Source: an uncultured Phascolarctobacterium sp. | GTDB lineage: Bacteria > Bacillota > Negativicutes > Acidaminococcales > Acidaminococcaceae | DNA length: 64,000 nt | NCBI RefSeq assembly: GCF_905212365.1 | Contig: NZ_CAJMEH010000001.1 | Location: 70,157 to 134,156, forward strand | Reading direction: 5' to 3' | Part shown: piece by piece, positions 12,946 to 20,126 of the stretch | How positions within the stretch are numbered: the first letter of the stretch is position 1 | Layout of the letters: each line of letters starts with the position of its first letter | Translations under genes and position numbers: made by a program | Notes under the pieces: generated by a model | Databases searched by the model: none | What the model saw: the letters and a program-made list of their open reading frames with translations, nothing else | What the model was told of the DNA's origin: nothing

Positions 12946-12974
12946 TTGTAAGCTCACTATATTTATGGTAAAAT
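12946..12974 (+). promoter_or_regulatory. sigma70 promoter of secG
   Basis: TTGTAA (12946-12951), 17-bp spacer, TAAAAT (12969-12974); start near 12981, about 27 bases before the secG start codon. Confidence 0.65.
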
Positions 12975-13007
12975 ATCATGGTACAAAAATGTGAGGAGGT
13001 AAGCTCT

Positions 13008-13238
13008 GTGATTGAAACTGTCTTGATAGTTCTTGAAGTTATCGTTTGCATAGCTCTCATTGGCGCAGTTCTGCTGCAGTCCGGCAAAGGCGGCGGTATG
13101 GGCAGTACTTTCGGCGGCAGTGACGGTGCTTTTTTTGGCAAGGGCAATGATCTGGATTCAATTATGGCTAAGGCTACGATTTATTTAGGCGCTGCATTTG
13201 CCGTAATTACGTTGGCGCTGGCCAAAATCAACGCTTAA
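13008..13238 (+). CDS. secG: protein translocase subunit SecG
   Basis: A 76-residue inner-membrane subunit of the SecYEG channel. Two hydrophobic helices (about 3-22 and 54-74) flank the conserved loop LLQSGKGGGMGSTFGG. The GTG at 13008 is the start: GGAGGT lies 7 bases upstream and the length then fits the family; an in-frame ATG at 12978 falls upstream of this site. In Bacillus secG heads the secG-est-rnr-smpB-ssrA cluster; here the rest of that cluster resumes after hppA and a small-RNA locus. Confidence 0.93.
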   Translation: MIETVLIVLEVIVCIALIGAVLLQSGKGGGMGSTFGGSDGAFFGKGNDLDSIMAKATIYLGAAFAVITLALAKINA

Positions 13239-13278
13239 TGACTGTGTTGGCGCAGTCTTGGCTTATTACTCATGTTAA

Positions 13279-13316
13279 AAAGGGCGTAACTGCGCTCTTT
13301 AAATTTTAAATTTTTT
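13279..13316 (+). terminator. terminator after secG
   Basis: AAAGGGCG (13279-13286) pairs with CGCTCTTT (13293-13300, one G-U), followed by AAATTTTAAATTTTTT. It separates secG from hppA. Confidence 0.65.
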
Positions 13317-13339
13317 ATAAAAAGAAAGGGGTTAGGGTC

Positions 13340-15349
13340 TTGAGTTATTTAATGATCTCCATCGTTGTTGGCCTCATTGCATTGGCAGTTGCTTTGACGC
13401 TCAGCAGCGCAATCGGCAAGGCTCCTGCTGGTACTCAACGCATGCAGGAAATCGCCGGTTACATCCATGAGGGCGCTATGGCGTTCCTGTACAGAGAATA
13501 CAAGGCTTTGTCTGTATTCGTAATCGTTGTCGCTATTGTTATTTCTATGTTCCTGTCTCCGCTTACCGCAGTTTGCTTCGTTGCAGGCGCTGTTTTCTCT
13601 GTAAGCGCAGGCTATATTGGTATGACCGTTGCTACTAAGGCTAACGTTCGTACTGCTGAGGCTGCCCGTCACGGTATGCCGGAAGCTTTGAAAATCGCTT
13701 TCTCCGGCGGCGCTGTAATGGGTCTGGGCGTAGTTGGCCTGGGTATCGTTGGCGTTGCCGCAGCTTATATGCTTTTTGGCAATATCGATATCGTTACCGG
13801 CTTTGGCCTGGGTGCAAGCTCCATCGCTTTGTTCGCTCGTGTTGGCGGCGGTATTTATACCAAGGCTGCCGACGTTGGCGCCGACCTGGTTGGTAAGGTT
13901 GAAGAGGGTCTGCCTGAAGACGATCCGCGTAACCCGGCTACCATCGCTGATAACGTAGGCGATAACGTAGGCGACGTTGCCGGTATGGGCGCCGACCTGT
14001 TTGAATCCTATGTAGGCGCTATCATTTCCGCTATTACTCTGGGCGCAGTTGCTTACCCTGGCGGCGAAGGCGTTATGTTCGTATTCGAGCTGGCTTTTGC
14101 AGGCATTATCGCTTCCCTGATCGGCGTTGCTTATGCCCGCAACAGCAAATCCAGCAATCCGCAATCCGCATTGAACCAAGGTACCTATGTTGGCGGCGTT
14201 ATCGTAATTGCTGCCGCTTACTACCTGTCCACTTCTATTTTCGGCAATGCCGCAGCTTTCGTAGCTATCGCTTCCGGCCTGATCGTAGGCCTGCTGATCG
14301 GCAAAATTACCGAAATCTACACCTCTGCTGATTATTCTTCTGTGAAGAAGATTGCACAGCAATCCGAAACCGGCCCGGCAACCACCATTATTTCCGGTCT
14401 GGCAGTTGGTATGTATTCCACCTTCCTGCCGATGATCTTCATCTGCATCGGCGTAATCCTGTCCTTCTTCAGCATGGGCGGCGCTAAGGACGCAGGCATG
14501 GGCTTGTTCGGCATCGCTCTGGCAGCAGTTGGTATGCTGTCCACCACCGGCTTGACCGTAGCCGTTGACGCTTATGGTCCTATCGCCGACAATGCAGGCG
14601 GCATTGCAGAAATGTCCGAGCTGCCTCCTGAAGTACGTGAAATCACCGATACTCTGGACTCTGTAGGCAACACTACCGCCGCTATCGGCAAAGGCTTTGC
14701 TATCGGCTCCGCTGCTTTGACTGCCTTGGCTCTGTTCTCCGCTTATGCACACACCGTAGGTCTGAAGGCTATCGACCTGCTGAATCCTGTTACTCTGATC
14801 GGTCTGTTCGTCGGCGCAACCCTGCCCTTCGTATTCGGCGCTATGACCATGGAATCCGTTGGTAAGGCCGCTTATCAAATGATCGAAGAGGTTCGCCGTC
14901 AATTCCACGAAATTCCTGGCCTGCTGGAAGGCAAGGCTAAGGCTGACTACCAAAAATGTGTAGACATTTCTACCGCAGCTGCTCTGCACGAGATGATTAT
15001 GCCTGGCGTTATCGCTATCGTTGCTCCTCTGCTGATGGGCTTCCTGTTCGGCACCGAAGCTTTGGGTGGTATGATCGGCGGCGCATTGGCTTCCGGCGTA
15101 TTGGTTGCTATTTTGATGGCTAACGCTGGCGGCGCTTGGGATAATGCGAAGAAATTCGTAGAAGCAAGCGGCAGAAAGCATACTCCGGTGCATGACGCAA
15201 CCGTTGTAGGCGATACCGTAGGCGATCCGTTCAAGGATACCTCCGGACCGGCAATGAACATCTTAATTAAATTGATGACCATTGTTGCTCTGGTATTCGC
15301 TCCTGTTTTGGCAGCTAACGGCGGCATCCTGCTGAGCTTCTTCAAATAA
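13340..15349 (+). CDS. hppA: membrane-bound ion-pumping pyrophosphatase, K+-dependent type
   Basis: A 669-residue integral membrane pyrophosphatase (about 16 helices) that hydrolyses PPi to pump Na+ and/or H+. Catalytic loops are DVGADLVGKVE, DNVGDNVGDVAGMGADLFESY (shown here in part of the cluster) and GDTVGDPFKDTSGP. In the motif GNTTAAIGKG the residue after GNTTA is Ala, where K+-independent enzymes carry Lys; this marks the K+-dependent group, which contains the Na+ pumps. Pumped ion is an inference. Start is TTG 13340, nine bases behind AGAAAGGGG; an ATG at 13352 is the alternative. It interrupts the otherwise conserved secG-est order. Such pumps help anaerobes recover energy from PPi. 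Confidence 0.95.
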   Translation: MSYLMISIVVGLIALAVALTLSSAIGKAPAGTQRMQEIAGYIHEGAMAFLYREYKALSVFVIVVAIVISMFLSPLTAVCFVAGAVFSVSAGYIGMTVATKANVRTAEAARHGMPEALKIAFSGGAVMGLGVVGLGIVGVAAAYMLFGNIDIVTGFGLGASSIALFARVGGGIYTKAADVGADLVGKVEEGLPEDDPRNPATIADNVGDNVGDVAGMGADLFESYVGAIISAITLGAVAYPGGEGVMFVFELAFAGIIASLIGVAYARNSKSSNPQSALNQGTYVGGVIVIAAAYYLSTSIFGNAAAFVAIASGLIVGLLIGKITEIYTSADYSSVKKIAQQSETGPATTIISGLAVGMYSTFLPMIFICIGVILSFFSMGGAKDAGMGLFGIALAAVGMLSTTGLTVAVDAYGPIADNAGGIAEMSELPPEVREITDTLDSVGNTTAAIGKGFAIGSAALTALALFSAYAHTVGLKAIDLLNPVTLIGLFVGATLPFVFGAMTMESVGKAAYQMIEEVRRQFHEIPGLLEGKAKADYQKCVDISTAAALHEMIMPGVIAIVAPLLMGFLFGTEALGGMIGGALASGVLVAILMANAGGAWDNAKKFVEASGRKHTPVHDATVVGDTVGDPFKDTSGPAMNILIKLMTIVALVFAPVLAANGGILLSFFK

Positions 15350-15365
15350 GAGCATGCAAATGTTA

Positions 15366-15398
15366 AACGCTCCTTCTCCTTGTGAGAGGGAGCGTTTT
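15366..15398 (+). terminator. terminator of hppA
   Basis: AACGCTCC (15366-15373) pairs with GGAGCGTT (15388-15395 region), with TCTC/GAGA inside, and ends in Ts. Confidence 0.85.
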
Positions 15399-15401
15399 TG
15401 C

Positions 15402-15430
15402 TTGCAAATATTTGGCTTTCGTGCTATATT
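15402..15430 (+). promoter_or_regulatory. promoter of small RNA copy 1
   Basis: TTGCAA (15402-15407), exactly 17 bp, TATATT (15425-15430) with an upstream TG (extended -10). The same promoter recurs at 15758-15786 with only three differences over the 66-bp repeat that includes it. Confidence 0.85.
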
Positions 15431-15436
15431 AAATAT

Positions 15437-15526
15437 AGAAGGACAACCGCCCACAAGGTGGGTTGGCCTGTTATTGGGTAAGAGAATCCATCCCGTCACT
15501 GGCCAAGTTTAGGGATGGATTTTCTT
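15437..15526 (+). ncRNA. small RNA copy 1, candidate antisense antitoxin
   Basis: A predicted transcript of about 90 nt from the promoter at 15402-15430 to an intrinsic terminator: AATCCATCCC (15485-15494) paired with GGGATGGATT (15512-15521), then TTTCTTT. Near its 5' end is a stem-loop (15443-15465, CAACC/GGUUG plus CAC/GUG). It converges on the small toxin-like gene 15625-15539 of the other strand, so it is complementary to that mRNA's 3' region. This is the arrangement of txpA/ratA and bsrG/SR4 type I toxin-antitoxin loci. TTGGCC (15463-15468) can also pair with GGCCAA in the terminator loop. Function is inferred from layout only. Confidence 0.7.
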
Positions 15527-15538
15527 TATGCAGAAATT

Positions 15539-15625
15539 TTATTGACACATCAGTCGAATGAAGGTCAGCAATGCAATGATAAACATTCCGAAAGCCATCA
15601 GGTCTTGGAAAGAAAAGTTTTTCAT
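15539..15625 (-). CDS. 28-residue holin-like type I toxin peptide
   Basis: A short gene on the minus strand: ATG at 15625, stop TAA at 15539, encoding 28 residues, MKNFSFQDLMAFGMFIIALL (1-20) then TFIRLMCQ. GGAGGTGAT lies 4-5 bases before the start, an excellent ribosome-binding site, and a good promoter lies upstream (15717-15689). The protein is one hydrophobic helix (about 9-26) with a short charged N-terminus. It resembles the putative holin-like toxins of Firmicutes (TxpA/BsrG-like; pattern FGMFIIALLTFI) although it lacks their usual Lys-rich tail. It should insert into the inner membrane. A convergent small RNA overlaps its 3' untranslated region. Toxicity is inferred, not shown. Confidence 0.75.
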   Translation of the reverse strand: MKNFSFQDLMAFGMFIIALLTFIRLMCQ

Positions 15626-15654
15626 AAGCATCACCTCCAATCTCATTAGATGAA

Positions 15655-15682
15655 GGCCAAACCACCCTGAACACGGTTGTCT
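15655..15682 (-). repeat. toxin mRNA leader element matching the small-RNA leader
   Basis: Read on the minus strand, the 28 bases at the predicted 5' end of the toxin mRNA match 21 of 28 positions, ungapped, of the 5' stem-loop of small RNA copy 1 (15441-15468). Both begin (G/A)GACAACCG and end GGCC. The two elements thus form an inverted repeat around the toxin gene. Confidence 0.7.
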
Positions 15683-15688
15683 GTTGAT

Positions 15689-15717
15689 ATTTTAACACAA
15701 AAAATTAATAAGAGCAA
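15689..15717 (-). promoter_or_regulatory. promoter of the toxin gene
   Basis: On the minus strand TTGCTC (15717-15712), 17-bp spacer, TAAAAT (15694-15689). The start would fall near 15682, right at the conserved leader element. Confidence 0.75.
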
Positions 15718-15755
15718 CATATGTTTGCGATATTTTGGCGTAAAGGAGACGTTTT

Positions 15756-15786
15756 GCTTGCAAATATTTAGTTTTCGTGCTATATT
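15756..15786 (+). promoter_or_regulatory. promoter of small RNA copy 2
   Basis: TTGCAA (15758-15763), 17 bp, TATATT (15781-15786). It belongs to a 66-bp block (15756-15821) identical at 63 of 66 positions to 15400-15465. Confidence 0.85.
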
Positions 15787-15792
15787 AAACAT

Positions 15793-15880
15793 AGAAGGAC
15801 AACCGCCCACAAGGTGGGTTGCCAAAGCTAAGTGGTGGAAGGCCGCCCCTCGAACTAGGCAAAGTTTTGGGGCGGTTTTT
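15793..15880 (+). ncRNA. small RNA copy 2, orphan antitoxin or est leader RNA
   Basis: A paralogue of small RNA copy 1, with near-identical promoter and 5' stem-loop but a different 3' half. The terminator is CCGCCCC (15843-15849) paired with GGGGCGG (15869-15875) plus TTTTT. The leader flank TTGCC can pair with GGCAA in the terminator loop, the equivalent of TTGGCC/GGCCAA in copy 1, so both sides changed together. No toxin gene faces this copy; instead est starts 35 bases after its terminator, with no other promoter visible in between. It is therefore either an orphan or trans-acting antitoxin RNA, or a terminator-controlled leader of est. Confidence 0.65.
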
Positions 15881-15914
15881 CTATACCTATATAACGTGGG
15901 AGGATATTTTAATT

Positions 15915-16667
15915 ATGCAGATTATGGCGGGGGCAGAAACCTTTTTGCTGCAAGGTAATAATGGAAAAGCAGTATTGCTGCTGCACGGCTATACCGGCAC
16001 GGCGGCGGAAATGCGGCCCTTAGGCGATTATCTGCATACGCTTGGCTACACTGTGCTGTGCCCGCGTCTGCCCGGACACGGCACTACGGTGGAGGATTTA
16101 GAGCAGACGACGGCGGACCAGTGGCTGGCAACGGCTGCTGCGGCCTGCGATGAGCTTTTGGCTGGATACAGCAAGGTGTATGTTGCCGGGCTTTCCATGG
16201 GCGGCCTGCTGGCGATGGCTATTGCAGCCTCTAAGCCTGTGCGCAGGGCGGCACTGCTGTCCGCTCCTATTTATGTGCGCGACAGGCGCGTACCCTTTTT
16301 GCCGTTGCTGCGCTACTTTATCCGCTATTTGCCTAAGCGAAAGCGCAACTACCATGAGATGAGCAAGTATTGCCAGGCTTATACGCGAATGCCTACCAAG
16401 CCCTTAAGCAGCTTGTTTGCTTTGGTGAAACGCTGCAAGAAGCAACTGCTGCCGCAAATTACCATTCCCTGCCTGATTGCTCAATCGACTATCGAACATA
16501 CGGTGCAGCCGAAAAGCGCACAGTATATTTACGATAATCTGGGAACGCCGCCGGAGCAAAAGCAGCTGCTGTGGCTGGAGCGCAGCGGGCATATTTTAAC
16601 GCTGGACTGCGAGCGGGAAACGGTCTTTGCTGCTGTGGGAAATTTTTTTGAGGCTGACGAAAAGTAA
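15915..16667 (+). CDS. est: carboxylesterase (Est30/YvaK-like alpha/beta hydrolase)
   Basis: A 250-residue cytosolic esterase. Oxyanion motif LLLHGYTG (21-28), nucleophile Ser94 in GLSMGG and catalytic His226 in SGHILTL are present. By comparison with Est30 the catalytic Asp site falls at Glu194 (STIEHTVQP), an unusual Asp-to-Glu change. The ATG at 15915 follows GGGAGGAT at proper distance; upstream in-frame starts lie inside the small RNA. This gene type sits between secG and rnr in Bacillus, and here it still precedes rnr, with a thioesterase in between. Confidence 0.87.
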   Translation: MQIMAGAETFLLQGNNGKAVLLLHGYTGTAAEMRPLGDYLHTLGYTVLCPRLPGHGTTVEDLEQTTADQWLATAAAACDELLAGYSKVYVAGLSMGGLLAMAIAASKPVRRAALLSAPIYVRDRRVPFLPLLRYFIRYLPKRKRNYHEMSKYCQAYTRMPTKPLSSLFALVKRCKKQLLPQITIPCLIAQSTIEHTVQPKSAQYIYDNLGTPPEQKQLLWLERSGHILTLDCERETVFAAVGNFFEADEK

Positions 16668-16679
16668 TAAGTTTGTAAA

Positions 16680-16700
16680 TTATCCTGCGGCACGGCAGGA
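16680..16700 (+). other. small hairpin after est
   Basis: ATCCTGC and GCAGGAT form a 7-bp stem directly after est, followed only by TTG. It is too weak in Ts to be called a terminator with confidence. Confidence 0.3.
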
Positions 16701-16724
16701 TTTGTCAGAAATAGAGGGAAAGAT

Positions 16725-17138
16725 ATGGATAAAAGCCTTTTGGATAATAACGAATACAGCTGGTGCTTTGCCTGTGGCAAGGATAATCCCAGCGGTCTGC
16801 ATATGCGCTTTGAAATTGACGACGACTGCTGCCGGGCTTATTTTACACCGCGCCGCGAGCATCAAAGCTATACGGGGCGTATGCACGGAGGGCTGGTAGC
16901 TGTGCTGCTGGACGAGGTGACAGGCAATTATCTGTACTGTAAGGAAGGCAAGCCGTCGTATACGGCGAAAATAGAAATTCGCTACCGCCAGCCCTTGGCT
17001 ATTGGCGAGGAGGTTATTTGTACCGGCCGCGAGCTGCGGCGCAAAGGGCGCATGGTAGAAATGCAGGGCACCATCTGCCGTAAGGACGGCACTGTGCTGG
17101 CAGAATCAACTTCTAAAATGATGATTAAGGAGGACTGA
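16725..17138 (+). CDS. PaaI-family hotdog thioesterase
   Basis: A 137-residue single hotdog-fold protein. The N-terminal CFACGKDNPSGLHMRF and the central GRMHGGLVAVLLDEV are typical of PaaI/YbgC-like acyl-CoA thioesterases; HGG followed by the acidic DE on the long helix forms the usual active site. Substrate cannot be told from sequence. It lies 57 bp after est and 68 bp before rnr. Start ATG 16725 has AGAGGGAAAG upstream. Confidence 0.8.
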   Translation: MDKSLLDNNEYSWCFACGKDNPSGLHMRFEIDDDCCRAYFTPRREHQSYTGRMHGGLVAVLLDEVTGNYLYCKEGKPSYTAKIEIRYRQPLAIGEEVICTGRELRRKGRMVEMQGTICRKDGTVLAESTSKMMIKED

Positions 17139-17145
17139 GGCTTGC

Positions 17146-17164
17146 GCTGCTTGCAGCAAGCAGC
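17146..17164 (+). other. perfect hairpin between thioesterase gene and rnr
   Basis: GCTGCTTG (17146-17153), loop CAG, CAAGCAGC (17157-17164): a perfect 8-bp stem with no T-run. It may be an mRNA processing or stability element ahead of rnr. Confidence 0.5.
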
Positions 17165-17206
17165 CTTGGTCGTTTGTTATGCGAAAGCATGAAAGGTATT
17201 TAGGTT

Positions 17207-19537
17207 ATGCATAAGAAAATTCATGAGAAAATTTTAAATTTGATGCGCGACGGCAGCTATGCGCCGCTGACGGCGGAGGAGCTACTGGACGCGCTGGCCG
17301 GAGAATGCAGCGCTACTGACTTTTGGCAGGAGCTGCTGGCCTTGGAGCAAAACGGCGAGATTATCAAGACCCGTTTTGATACCTACGGTTTGCCGGAAAA
17401 AATGGGCCTGGTGGCCGGACGCTTTCAGCTGACCAGCAAGGGCTTCGGCTTTGTTATTCCCGATAATAAGGGTGACAGGCCCGATGTGTTTATTCCGCCA
17501 CGTTCTTTGAACGGAGCTATGAATAACGACCGGGTACTGGCGCGCGTGAATAACGATACACATGGCAAAAAGCCGGAGGGCGAAATTCTGCGCATTATCG
17601 TTCACGCTAATAATAAGGTGGTAGGCGTTTTCCATCAAAGCGGCGACTTTGCATTCGTAACGCCGGATGATAAGCGCATCGGGCAGGACGTGTACGTGAT
17701 GAAGCGCGATTTTAATAAGGCGCAGGACGGGCAGAAGGTAGTGGTAGAAATTACTGCCTGGCCCCAGGAGCACCGCAAGGCCGAGGGCAAGGTTACTGAG
17801 ATTTTAGGTAATTTGGGCGACGTGGGCCTGGAGATTTTGTCCATTATTAAGCAGAACGATTTGCCGCTGGAATTTCCGGAGGAGGTTTTGGCTGCCTCCC
17901 GCAAAGTGCCGAAAACGATTAAAAAGAGCGAGCTGGCAGGGCGGCGCGACCTGCGCGGCCGTACTGTGGTAACGGTGGACGGCGAGGACGCCAAGGACCT
18001 GGACGACGCCGTGTATGTGGAGCAAATTGGCAAGGAGGAATTTCTGCTGGGCGTATATATTGCCGACGTCAGCTATTATGTGACGGAAGACAGCGTGCTG
18101 GATAAAGAAGCGCGGGAGCGCGGGACTAGCGTTTATTTGGTGGACAGGGTGCTGCCCATGCTGCCGGAGCGTTTGTCCAATGGTATTTGCAGCTTGAACG
18201 CCGGCGAAGACCGCCTGACTATGGCCTGCGAAATGCATATCGACGGCAAGGGCGCGGTGCTGAGCTACGAAATCTTCCCTGCGGTTATCAATGTGCGCCA
18301 TCGCTTGAGTTATAATATTGTGCGCGCTGTTTTAGCTGGCGATAAGGAGCTGTGCCAGCGTTATGAGGATGTTGTGCCCATGCTGGCGAAGATGGATGAG
18401 CTGCGCCAGATACTGCACGATAAACGCGCCCGCCGCGGAGCAGTGGATTTTGATTTGCCGGAGCAAAAGGTTATTTTGGATGAAAAGCTGCATCCTATCG
18501 AAATCGTTCAGCGTATTCATGGCAATGCAGAATCCATCATTGAGGAATTTATGCTGGCGGCTAACGAAACCGTGGCTCAGCATATGTTTAAGCAGCGTTG
18601 GCCTTTCGTTTACCGTGTCCATGACGTGCCTGCGGAGGATAAAATGCAGGAGCTGGCAAAGCTGCTGGCTAATTTTAACGTCAAGTTCCGTGTGAGCGAG
18701 GAAACAAAGCCCAAGGAGGTGCAGCAGGCCGTTAAGGCGATAGCCGGCAGGCCGGAGGAACGGCTGATTACTACGGTAGCGCTGCGCTCTATGAAGCAGG
18801 CTGTGTATCAGACGGATAATATCGGGCATTTTGGTTTGGCGGCTAAATATTATACGCATTTTACTTCGCCTATCCGCCGTTATCCTGATTTGATCGTTCA
18901 TCGTCTGCTGCGGCAATGGCTGCAGGCGCCTAAGCTGAAAAGCAGCGAGGTTGAGCCGCTGACGGAAAAGCTGGACATGATTGCTGAGCATTCCTCTATT
19001 CGTGAACGCGCCGCTGCCGATGCCGAGCGCGCTACGGTAGAGCTGAAAAAATGCGAGTATATGGCCGAGCATATCGGCGAGGAATATGACGGCGTTATTT
19101 CCGGCGTTACGGCCTTCGGCATGTTCGTAGAGCTGGCCAACGGCGTGGAGGGCTTGGTGCATATTTCCAGCCTGATGGACGATTATTACGAATTTTTCGA
19201 GGAGCGTTATGCGCTGGTAGGTACGCATACGGGCCATGTTTACCGTTTGGGCGATAAGGTGCGCATCGAGGTATTGCAGGTTAATATCAGCGACGTAGCC
19301 ATCGATTTTATTATGGCGGGAGAAAACGCAGGCGTGCGAGAGCATATCCGTCAGCAGCTGCTGTCCAAGCAGAAGCCTGCCAAGGGATTCAGCAGCCAGC
19401 GCGTCGCTTTGAGCGCTGAAACCAATAAGAAAAAGCACGAGCGCAGCAAGGGCTTGAAGAATAAGCAGCCGGGACGCCGCAGCGGCAAGCATGGCAAGCC
19501 TGCGGATAAATCCAAGAAGCGCAGAAAGAAGAAATAA
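17207..19537 (+). CDS. rnr: ribonuclease R
   Basis: A 776-residue 3'-to-5' exoribonuclease of the RNB family. Order of domains: N-terminal helix-turn-helix (about 1-65), cold-shock domains (about 70-220), RNB catalytic domain (about 245-575, with GEDAKDLDDAV supplying the Asp cluster and HFTSPIRRYPDL), S1 domain (about 625-705, GVTAFGMFVEL) and a Lys/Arg-rich tail (about 735-776). RNase R degrades structured RNA and, with SmpB-tmRNA, non-stop mRNAs; the smpB and ssrA genes follow immediately. The ATG at 17207 has only a modest upstream AAAGG. Confidence 0.97.
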   Translation: MHKKIHEKILNLMRDGSYAPLTAEELLDALAGECSATDFWQELLALEQNGEIIKTRFDTYGLPEKMGLVAGRFQLTSKGFGFVIPDNKGDRPDVFIPPRSLNGAMNNDRVLARVNNDTHGKKPEGEILRIIVHANNKVVGVFHQSGDFAFVTPDDKRIGQDVYVMKRDFNKAQDGQKVVVEITAWPQEHRKAEGKVTEILGNLGDVGLEILSIIKQNDLPLEFPEEVLAASRKVPKTIKKSELAGRRDLRGRTVVTVDGEDAKDLDDAVYVEQIGKEEFLLGVYIADVSYYVTEDSVLDKEARERGTSVYLVDRVLPMLPERLSNGICSLNAGEDRLTMACEMHIDGKGAVLSYEIFPAVINVRHRLSYNIVRAVLAGDKELCQRYEDVVPMLAKMDELRQILHDKRARRGAVDFDLPEQKVILDEKLHPIEIVQRIHGNAESIIEEFMLAANETVAQHMFKQRWPFVYRVHDVPAEDKMQELAKLLANFNVKFRVSEETKPKEVQQAVKAIAGRPEERLITTVALRSMKQAVYQTDNIGHFGLAAKYYTHFTSPIRRYPDLIVHRLLRQWLQAPKLKSSEVEPLTEKLDMIAEHSSIRERAAADAERATVELKKCEYMAEHIGEEYDGVISGVTAFGMFVELANGVEGLVHISSLMDDYYEFFEERYALVGTHTGHVYRLGDKVRIEVLQVNISDVAIDFIMAGENAGVREHIRQQLLSKQKPAKGFSSQRVALSAETNKKKHERSKGLKNKQPGRRSGKHGKPADKSKKRRKKK

Positions 19538-19543
19538 TAGATT

Positions 19544-20011
19544 ATGGCAGAAGAAAGAATTAAGATTATTGCAGAAAACCGTAAGGCGAGGCACGACTTT
19601 ACTATTTACGAAACCTTTGAGGCAGGCATTGCGCTGACCGGTACGGAGGTAAAATCGCTGCGGGCAGGCAGAGCCAATATGAAGGACAGCTATGCCCAGG
19701 TGACGCGCCGGGCAGAGGTCTTTGTGTATAATCTGCACATCAGCCCTTACGATCATGGTAATATTTTTAACCATGACCCTTTGCGCAGCCGTCGTTTGCT
19801 GCTGCACCGCCAGGAAATCAATAAGCTCATTGGTAAGGTGAAGGAAAAGGGCTATGCTTTAGTGCCGCTCAAGCTGTATTTTAAGCGCGGGCTGGTAAAG
19901 CTGGAGCTGGCTTTGGCGGTGGGCAAGAAAAATTACGATAAGCGTCAGGACATGGCTAAGCGTGACGCTAAGCGTGAAATGGAGCGGGCGCTGAAGGAGC
20001 GCAGCCGCTAG
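19544..20011 (+). CDS. smpB: SsrA-binding protein SmpB
   Basis: A 155-residue RNA-binding protein that brings tmRNA to stalled ribosomes. Hallmarks: [30 protein letters not shown] near the start, [12 protein letters not shown], and the basic C-terminal tail ([16 protein letters not shown]) that enters the empty mRNA channel. It starts 6 bp after rnr and lies about 115 bp before its RNA partner gene ssrA. Confidence 0.97.
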   Translation: MAEERIKIIAENRKARHDFTIYETFEAGIALTGTEVKSLRAGRANMKDSYAQVTRRAEVFVYNLHISPYDHGNIFNHDPLRSRRLLLHRQEINKLIGKVKEKGYALVPLKLYFKRGLVKLELALAVGKKNYDKRQDMAKRDAKREMERALKERSR

Positions 20012-20044
20012 GTTTGTCCTTTTGACATTTCACAGAAATGTGCG

Positions 20045-20073
20045 TTGCTTTTTCCCTTGCGCCATGGTACAAT
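20045..20073 (+). promoter_or_regulatory. promoter of ssrA
   Basis: TTGCTT (20045-20050), 17 bp, TACAAT (20068-20073). The start near 20080 leaves a short 5' leader to be removed by RNase P at 20127. Confidence 0.65.
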
Positions 20074-20126
20074 ATTAGGCAGAAAAAGCGTATGAGCGCT
20101 TATTTTCGACCAATACATTCTAAGTC

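Noticed and set aside
13349..15193. A 614-codon open frame on the minus strand opposite hppA
   Set aside because: It is a shadow of the biased codon use of hppA: low-complexity Ser/Gln/Asn-rich translation, no ribosome-binding site, no family resemblance.
15471..15698. A 75-codon minus-strand frame overlapping the toxin-like gene in another frame
   Set aside because: It has no ribosome-binding site, covers the terminator hairpin and promoter, and its translation resembles nothing; the 28-codon frame inside has all the signals.
17146..17164. Possible terminator before rnr
   Set aside because: The stem is perfect but no T-run follows on either strand, so it is listed only as a hairpin.
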